A stretch of DNA of 25,657 nucleotides from Carex sylvatica (lineage: Eukaryota; Streptophyta; Magnoliopsida; Poales; Cyperaceae). Positions 20,220 to 25,657 of this stretch are shown one piece after another. The translations under genes were made by a program, and so were the position numbers. The notes below the pieces were generated by a model. That model had not been told where the DNA came from. It saw only the letters and a program-made list of their open reading frames with translations, and did no database searches. The stretch spans positions 1-25,657 of the forward strand of contig CAXKVR010000266.1 in the NCBI GenBank assembly GCA_964058845.1, in the 5' to 3' direction. The stretch's first letter is position 1; the number at the start of each line of letters is the position of its first letter.

Positions 20220-21959
20220 ATGGCAAGTTCTCTCACCACCACAAGCATAACAAAGCCACTCAAGATCACCCTAAGTGTTTCATTTCTAATCATAGCAGTC
20301 TTGTATCTTACTACACAATTTGATTCTTCTAATTCTCAGTTAAACCATATAGAATTCTCAAAAAGGATCTCCAATAGCAGAACAGCTCACTCGTATGGCA
20401 GCTCCACAAGCAATTGCAATGAAATCCACAAGTTCAGCAGCTATGAAGAAAAGTGCAACTACCTGAATTCTGAGTCGGGGTGCCGATCTGACGGATACAT
20501 CAACTACCTCCAACTCTTCTACTGTGCTTTTGGAAAATTACCGGTTCTTGGTTACCTGGCACTTATTCTATGGTTTCTTATCCTGTTTTATCTCCTAGGA
20601 AACACTGCAGCACACTATTTTTGTTCCAATCTTGAGGCCTTATCGGGACTCCTACATCTGTCCCCTACCATTGCTGGTGTAACACTCTTATCTCTTGGCA
20701 ACGGTGCGCCTGATGCATTCTCCACAATTGTTTCCTTCTTTGGAAACGGGACCACATTGGTCGGGCTCAACAGTGTGTTAGGCGGTGTCTTCTTTGTCTC
20801 ATCGGTGGTTGTAGGAATCATCAGTATATTGGTAGGTTCACGAGAGATTTCAATTGACAGGTTTAGCTTCATCAGGGATGTTTGCTTCTTAATTTTTGTC
20901 TTGTTGATAGTGATGTTGATTTTAGCAATCGGTAAGATAAACATAGTTGGTGCCATAGCTTTTGCATCTCTTTACTTGGTTTATGTGCTCTTGGTGTCGA
21001 TTACCCATGCGTGCAATAATAGAGATGTCGAAATTGGTATTACTGATGAATTAACTACACCTATAACAGATATTAAGAATTCAATTTCTGAAAATTCAGA
21101 AATTATTGATGAATTGTGTGCCCCTCTTTTACACGATAGCAAAGAGAAAACTCATCCAAGTAACTGCCTAATTGGAAATGCTTCAAAAGTTCTTTTTATC
21201 TTAGAGTTGCCTCTATATCTACCAAGGAGACTGACAATACCTGATGTGTGTGAAGAGAGGTGGTCCAAGCCATTTGCTGTTATTTCTGTGTCACTGGCCC
21301 CAGTTCTCCTAGCAACCCTCTGGAATTCTAAAAGAGAAGAAGGCATAAATTCAACAGAAAGTTTAGTAATATTTCTGTCTGGTGGGTCCCTTGGATTAGC
21401 GTTTGGCATCACTGCCTTGATTAAAACCAAGAGAGAAAGACCCCCTACTAGGTTTCTCTTTTCATGGTTAGCAGGTGGTTTTCTCATGAGTGTTATCTGG
21501 ACCTACATGATTGCTGTAGAGTTGGTGTCCCTTTTGATTTCAATTGGAGCTATCTTGCAAATCAGCACCTCAATTCTGGGATTAACAGTTCTGGCATGGG
21601 GCAATTCCCTGGGAGATCTGATTGCCAACGTGGCAGTTGCAGTGAATGGGGGTCCTGGTGGGGTCCAGGTGGCAGTATCTGGGTGCTATGGTGGGCCAGT
21701 TTTTAACCTGTTGGTGGGTCTTGGTCTCTCTATGGTGTTGTCTTGCTGGGTTGGATATCCATCTCCAGTGGTTATACCCAAGGACCCCAGTTTGTATGAG
21801 ACTCTGGGCTTTCTGATTGGTGGGTTGTTGTGGGCCCTGGTCATGGTGCCTAATAAAGGGATGAGGTTGGATAGAGGGTTGGGATATGGGCTTCTCTCTA
21901 TCTATTTATGTTTTCTGGTCATAAGATTAACTCAATCTCTTGGATTGCTTCAGCTCTGA
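20220..21959 (+). CDS. Cation/calcium exchanger (CCX family, CaCA superfamily)
   Basis: A single exon encodes 579 residues. CCX proteins are membrane antiporters that exchange cations (K+, Na+, Ca2+, Mn2+ depending on member) for another cation or protons, on vacuolar, ER or plasma membranes. The two inverted alpha-repeats are intact: LSPTIAGVTLLSLGNGAPDAF (motif GNGAPD, residues 160-165) and LGLTVLAWGNSLGDL (motif GNSLGD, 461-466), with the acidic residues needed for ion binding. A hydrophobic segment at 15-32 is a probable signal anchor, followed by a luminal stretch with paired cysteines, then about five membrane segments (106-262), a polar cytosolic loop (about 262-350) and a second block of segments (351-579). 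Length fits CCX1-5 (about 550-640). I took the ATG at 20220; 35 more codons are open upstream but contain no ATG. Which CCX paralogue it is cannot be decided here. Confidence 0.92.
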   Translation: MASSLTTTSITKPLKITLSVSFLIIAVLYLTTQFDSSNSQLNHIEFSKRISNSRTAHSYGSSTSNCNEIHKFSSYEEKCNYLNSESGCRSDGYINYLQLFYCAFGKLPVLGYLALILWFLILFYLLGNTAAHYFCSNLEALSGLLHLSPTIAGVTLLSLGNGAPDAFSTIVSFFGNGTTLVGLNSVLGGVFFVSSVVVGIISILVGSREISIDRFSFIRDVCFLIFVLLIVMLILAIGKINIVGAIAFASLYLVYVLLVSITHACNNRDVEIGITDELTTPITDIKNSISENSEIIDELCAPLLHDSKEKTHPSNCLIGNASKVLFILELPLYLPRRLTIPDVCEERWSKPFAVISVSLAPVLLATLWNSKREEGINSTESLVIFLSGGSLGLAFGITALIKTKRERPPTRFLFSWLAGGFLMSVIWTYMIAVELVSLLISIGAILQISTSILGLTVLAWGNSLGDLIANVAVAVNGGPGGVQVAVSGCYGGPVFNLLVGLGLSMVLSCWVGYPSPVVIPKDPSLYETLGFLIGGLLWALVMVPNKGMRLDRGLGYGLLSIYLCFLVIRLTQSLGLLQL

Positions 21960-23171
21960 TGCAATTGTCAGATTGTTCTTATCTTTTTTTTTTGGGGGGG
22001 GGGAAGAGGGGGAGGGGGCTTTCTCTTAAGAAAATGTAGAAGGCTCACAATTTATATATATAAAAAAATGTTACATTATGCCTCTTCGATTTTTTTTTTC
22101 TTTTATGATTTTTAATTTTTTTTATAATAGATCATTGGTTCAAGGCCAAATAGGGTATATATCCATCAAAACATTGACATATAGATACTTTTCCATCCAA
22201 ATACTACAATTAGATATTTCTCCGTCAACGTTCTATTGTCTTTGATATTTCCTATATATTAAGATAATTTTAACTATATTCATATTATACGAGTTAATTA
22301 AGTGTACAATGGCAAATCTACCCTTCCTTATATTCAGGAGTTAAAAAAAAATTGTCAACAATGAAGATTATCTAATGCTTCTCCTCCTTAATTAATCCAT
22401 TTTCATTTGTTTGTAAATTGTAACGACTGCATCTCTCTCACTTTGCCTGGTTATATTTTTCTCGTAATTGACATAGTTTCCCTTGAAGTATCCTCTGTCA
22501 TTCTGGGAGAAAAAAATATTAGTTTTGTGGATTTTTTTTTTAAAAACTATAATTAAAAAAAATATTTACGAAACCAACATGATTATTTTAAAAAAAAAAA
22601 TCATAAGACCTGAAATGCTATTGCGGTCCGTTTTTTCACAGGTACTCATACCAGTGACCACAGAATATTCATAAACATCTCCGGTGGCATTTCAGTTTTG
22701 TACCGGACTGAAATGCCATTTCACTTCCCTATTAATATTTTTTAGTATAAATAAGTAATTGTAGAGTAATTTAGTCTTTAAGTGTAAAATGACTTTTTGT
22801 AGTGTAATTTTAGTAATTGTAGAATTATTTAGTTTGCATTTAGAGTAATTTAGTTTTTTGCATGTAGTGTATTTAGTTGTTTGTCCTGTATTAATTTAGT
22901 TAATCCTCTTATTTATTTAGTTCATTACAAAAGTCAACAATTAAAAAAAGGGAGAATTTTATATATACCACTTAAAAACTGTGAAATTACGTATTTATCA
23001 TCCAAATTTCTATAATTACATATTTACCATCTAAAAATCTAATAACTCACACATTTACTCAATTAATCAAAATCTGAGATTAATTAGAGATGAATTAAAT
23101 CTAATATTATAAACAATATAATTAATAATTAGATTAGTCCCTTTCCCTTCTACCATCATAATTTCTCTCTT
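21960..23171. other. 3' flank of CCX gene and AT-rich spacer
   Basis: It begins with a run of nine T followed by ten or so G (about 21985-22013), a homopolymer junction prone to sequencing error. The remainder is AT-rich. From 22960 to 23060 there is a three-fold degenerate phrase (CGTATTTATCATC, CATATTTACCATC, CACATTTACTC) resembling intergenic repeat DNA. No gene is supported. Confidence 0.4.
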
Positions 23172-23276
23172 TTTGGCGCTAAAACATAGTCTCCCACCGC
23201 CTTCTCTCCTGTGGCTGCTTTGCTAAAACTCTCCCCATCAAGCAAACTAAAAATCTAGAGAGAACACTTAGAGAAG
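23172..23276 (+). promoter_or_regulatory. E2F-type site and leader of a candidate small gene
   Basis: TTTGGCGC at 23172-23179 matches the E2F consensus TTTSSCGC exactly. The next about 100 bases are CT-rich and then A-rich, as in a plant 5' leader, and lead to AGAAGATGG at 23272-23280, a good initiation context (A at -3 and G at +4). E2F sites occur in promoters of S-phase and DNA-repair genes. The evidence is a single motif plus composition. Confidence 0.3.
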
Positions 23277-24888
23277 ATGGAATACGAAGACGAAGAAACA
23301 CCCGCACCGGAGGAGATAGATAGACCTAGATGGGAGCTCGGAGTAGAATCACCTCCAATCGAGTAAAGTTTTTAATTTTCATATTTTCCCACACAATTAC
23401 ATAGTTGATCCACTCCAAGATGTAGTTAAAACCGTTTAGCACCTCGATATCGATGGTAATTGAATCAATAATCGAGAGCACACCATTAACGCCATAGCAA
23501 TAATGCATTTGTAAAAAGAATCTCTTTTGTTGTTGATAATTGAAAAGGTCTACTTAAATTCTTAATCTGGAGACAAAAATTCTTCATTTCTTTTGACCTA
23601 ATTTAATGATTGATTTTACTAATGGGATCTGATACATGCTATTGGAAAGAAAAATTACAAAAAAAAAAAACTACAATCAGCGCCTGGTACCAGTATTTAT
23701 TTTACTGATTGATTTTAATGATTGATTTCAAATATGAAATAGAAATACAAAACAAAGTCAAATAAAGTAAGGTGAAGTCGGTGAGTATTTGTAGAGGCAC
23801 TCAGTACCAGTACTGGTGCAATTCGCATCCCTTCTTAGAAGGTGATCAGCGCTAGCTGTGTCTACACCTCCATCGTCAGTTCTTGAGTCGACTTGTCTAT
23901 TTCTCTGAAAAATTCATGACCATCGCTCCCTCCATAACATCTTTTGTACAGGAAATTCATTATTTTGTTTTTTTTTTTTAAACTGGAACAATGAATTTTT
24001 TTGGCAGTACTTCGTTAACCTTAATTGTTGAAATGTTCACTTTACTCTACTTATAATATATTTTTCTTGTTGGATTCTAGATTATGTTATGTTTTTTTTT
24101 TTTAAATCTTTCTTTGGAAGCAAGCAATAAGGAAAAATATAGACTTGTCTCAGATCATTAATTATTGCTTCCATTCAAGCATAAATTAGGTTCTTTCATT
24201 TCATACTCTTCCTAATTTACTAGAAAATAGATTTCTACTGATAAATTAAGCATCATAATCATCATCATCATTATTATTACTATATATCATCATGATCATG
24301 ACCACCATCATAGTACGAACCAATCTGCGCTATGCATAGCACCATAGCCCTATTGCCTGTTACACTATTAATTGCAGGAGGTCTTAGTATAAGATGATAT
24401 GCTTGCTGCCTATTACACTATGTAATATATTATTATATGTTAAGAGACATGCATTTATTGGATGATTAGTATATATGTGGGATGTTGACTTACTGAGATT
24501 CAATTATTGTTCTTTGTTTTCTCCTTTTCTTTATTTTTCTTTTGTTGTTATTATGTTCTACCCTTATATCTCTCTCAATGTATCTAGTTTCAGTTACTAA
24601 ATGTTTTTCAGATTTTCAGGTCCAGTTTTACTTTTTTCAAGTTTTAGTTCTTATTAATATTTAATTTACTTGCCCAATTATTTTAAACTGTTAATTATTC
24701 AATCCCTTAGAATGTTTATCATCTTAGAAAAATGCAAAGAAATAAAAGACTAACATATAGAATGCTGACACTATTCTTGTATCTTTTAAATTAGGGGACG
24801 AGGAAAGAATTCAAAAGCACATCAGAGCAAGAAGTCAAAATCGTGCAATGCTATGCAATACCAACCTCAAATGCAAGATAATGTTTAA
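23277..24888 (+). CDS. Candidate two-exon small protein of unknown function
   Basis: I do not recognise this protein. Exon 1 is 23277-23362 (28 codons plus 2 nt): an acidic start MEYEDEETPAPEE, then IDRPRWELGVESPPI. A GTAAAG donor follows. Exon 2 is 24795-24888, after a TTAG acceptor, and encodes GRGKNSKAHQSKKSKS, then a Gln-rich end to a TAA. The two-base/one-base phases fit and create Glu at the junction, giving 59 residues with an acidic first half and a basic second half. The intron would be 1432 bases, and further exons inside it cannot be excluded. The phase match has a one-in-three chance of being accidental. It could also be the remnant start and end of a larger gene. Confidence 0.25.
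24250..24311. repeat. Imperfect (CAT)n microsatellite
   Basis: Repeated ATC/CAT triplets with TTA and TGA interruptions, lying inside the presumed intron of the candidate small gene. Confidence 0.8.
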
Positions 24889-25657
24889 TTTGTCTAAGAG
24901 TTGTGGTTTGACATAATTTTTCTCAACGATAGATCATGTTTTTTTTTTGGTGATGTTATTCACAATAACTAATTTTTGTTAAACATGATAGTATGATAGT
25001 TATATATGCTTGTGGAATTTTGTTATGTAACCTGAAAATAATGTTTAATTTGGCTAATGAAACTGTTGGTTTAATTTGGCTAATGAAAATGTTGCTTATT
25101 TGTAGATCAGTTTTGGAGTCATGTTTTCTGTTTTTTTAAGTCACTTTGATATATGTTTTTAATCTCTTATATTGGGTATAAAGGAGAAGTCTAGGGAGAG
25201 AAAGAAAGGGTGATAAGTTAATCCTTGATTAATTATAGTTTAAATAATACTAAAACATGATTTAAACAAAAACGAGGGACCTCCCTGCAAAATTTCATAC
25301 TCTGACATCCCACTTGTACTGTTTGATCTTGGTTATATGATTCTTGACATTTTTTGTATCTTTTTTATTTTGTTTCTTCCTTTGCTGGTACCAAAAATAG
25401 TGAGCAAATTACTAAAATCTGTTAAACAAATCAACCAATTATGCACAAATAGTGGGCATAGTAACCATGAAACTTGACATTGCATCAAACAGACCATATA
25501 GGCGTCATATACATGCCATGTACATGCCTACTAAACATCACCAATGTTTGTACCAGCCCCAAACATGAATAAAACCAAGCCAAATCCCTGCTGGTACAGC
25601 AACTGCTCAAACAACTCCAAATTGACCTTCTGTCAGTATAACAACTATGCAAGATTC
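24889..25657. other. Right-edge AT-rich DNA
   Basis: No supported gene. There is a short duplicated phrase, TTTAATTTGGCTAATGAAA(A/C)TGTTG, at about 25044 and 25071. The last 150 bases are less AT-rich and repeat ACATGCC, but show no ORF or splice pattern that I trust. Confidence 0.4.

Noticed and set aside
20615..21487. Minus-strand ORFs of about 110 codons within the exchanger gene
   Set aside because: They are antisense to an intact CCX frame with both alpha-repeat motifs and have no independent support.
24250..24311. Repeated ATC triplets considered as a CRISPR-like or coding repeat
   Set aside because: It is a plain imperfect trinucleotide microsatellite without spacers or an open frame.
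1..25657. tRNA, rRNA or snoRNA genes, and a novel gene cluster
   Set aside because: I looked on both strands for conserved RNA gene boxes and for co-oriented unknown genes and found none that I could support; the recognised genes are unrelated to each other.

Overview
The window is nuclear DNA of a flowering plant, most likely a eudicot. It is AT-rich, its genes have GT-AG introns, its proteins are plant-specific (a chloroplast NDH subunit, an FQR1-type quinone reductase, a plant ENT-domain protein, a CCX cation exchanger), and the space between genes is filled with decayed LINE, hAT-like, Tourist-like, foldback and possible Helitron pieces. The species cannot be fixed from the sequence.

Layout, left to right. 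Bases 1-327 look like the 3' end of a decayed Helitron. A three-exon minus-strand gene (903-2667) encodes a chloroplast NDH subcomplex B protein of the PNSB2/NDF5 family. It is followed by a 5'-truncated LINE (about 2958-4420, plus strand) whose reverse-transcriptase/zf-RVT frame is broken only by point mutations. A second three-exon minus-strand gene (5049-7196) encodes a flavodoxin-like NAD(P)H:quinone reductase with an N-terminal extension that looks N-myristoylated. From about 7.8 to 16.1 kb I see no convincing host gene. This stretch holds a 427-bp near-perfect foldback element (9421-9847), hAT-like elements (8846, 14390-14901, 15518-16037), a Tourist-like MITE (13949-14229), a second foldback (15308-15488), microsatellites and AT-rich DNA.

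An eight-exon plus-strand gene (16363-18602) encodes a 319-residue ENT-domain (EMSY-like) nuclear protein with no Agenet domain. A perfect 57-bp tandem duplication lies at 19388-19501. A single-exon plus-strand gene (20220-21959) encodes a CCX-type cation/Ca2+ exchanger with both alpha-repeat motifs. Near the right end, an E2F-type site, a leader-like stretch and a short ORF with a phase-matched downstream exon suggest a small unrecognised gene (23277-24888).

The genes do not form a functional unit; they are independent nuclear genes. I found no CRISPR array, rRNA, tRNA or organised novel system. The strongest unusual items are the long hairpin element, the mirrored-flank hAT-like structure, the ENT-only protein and the candidate small E2F-linked gene. 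Exon borders were set by hand from GT/AG signals and phase continuity. For the three recognised multi-exon genes every junction keeps frame.
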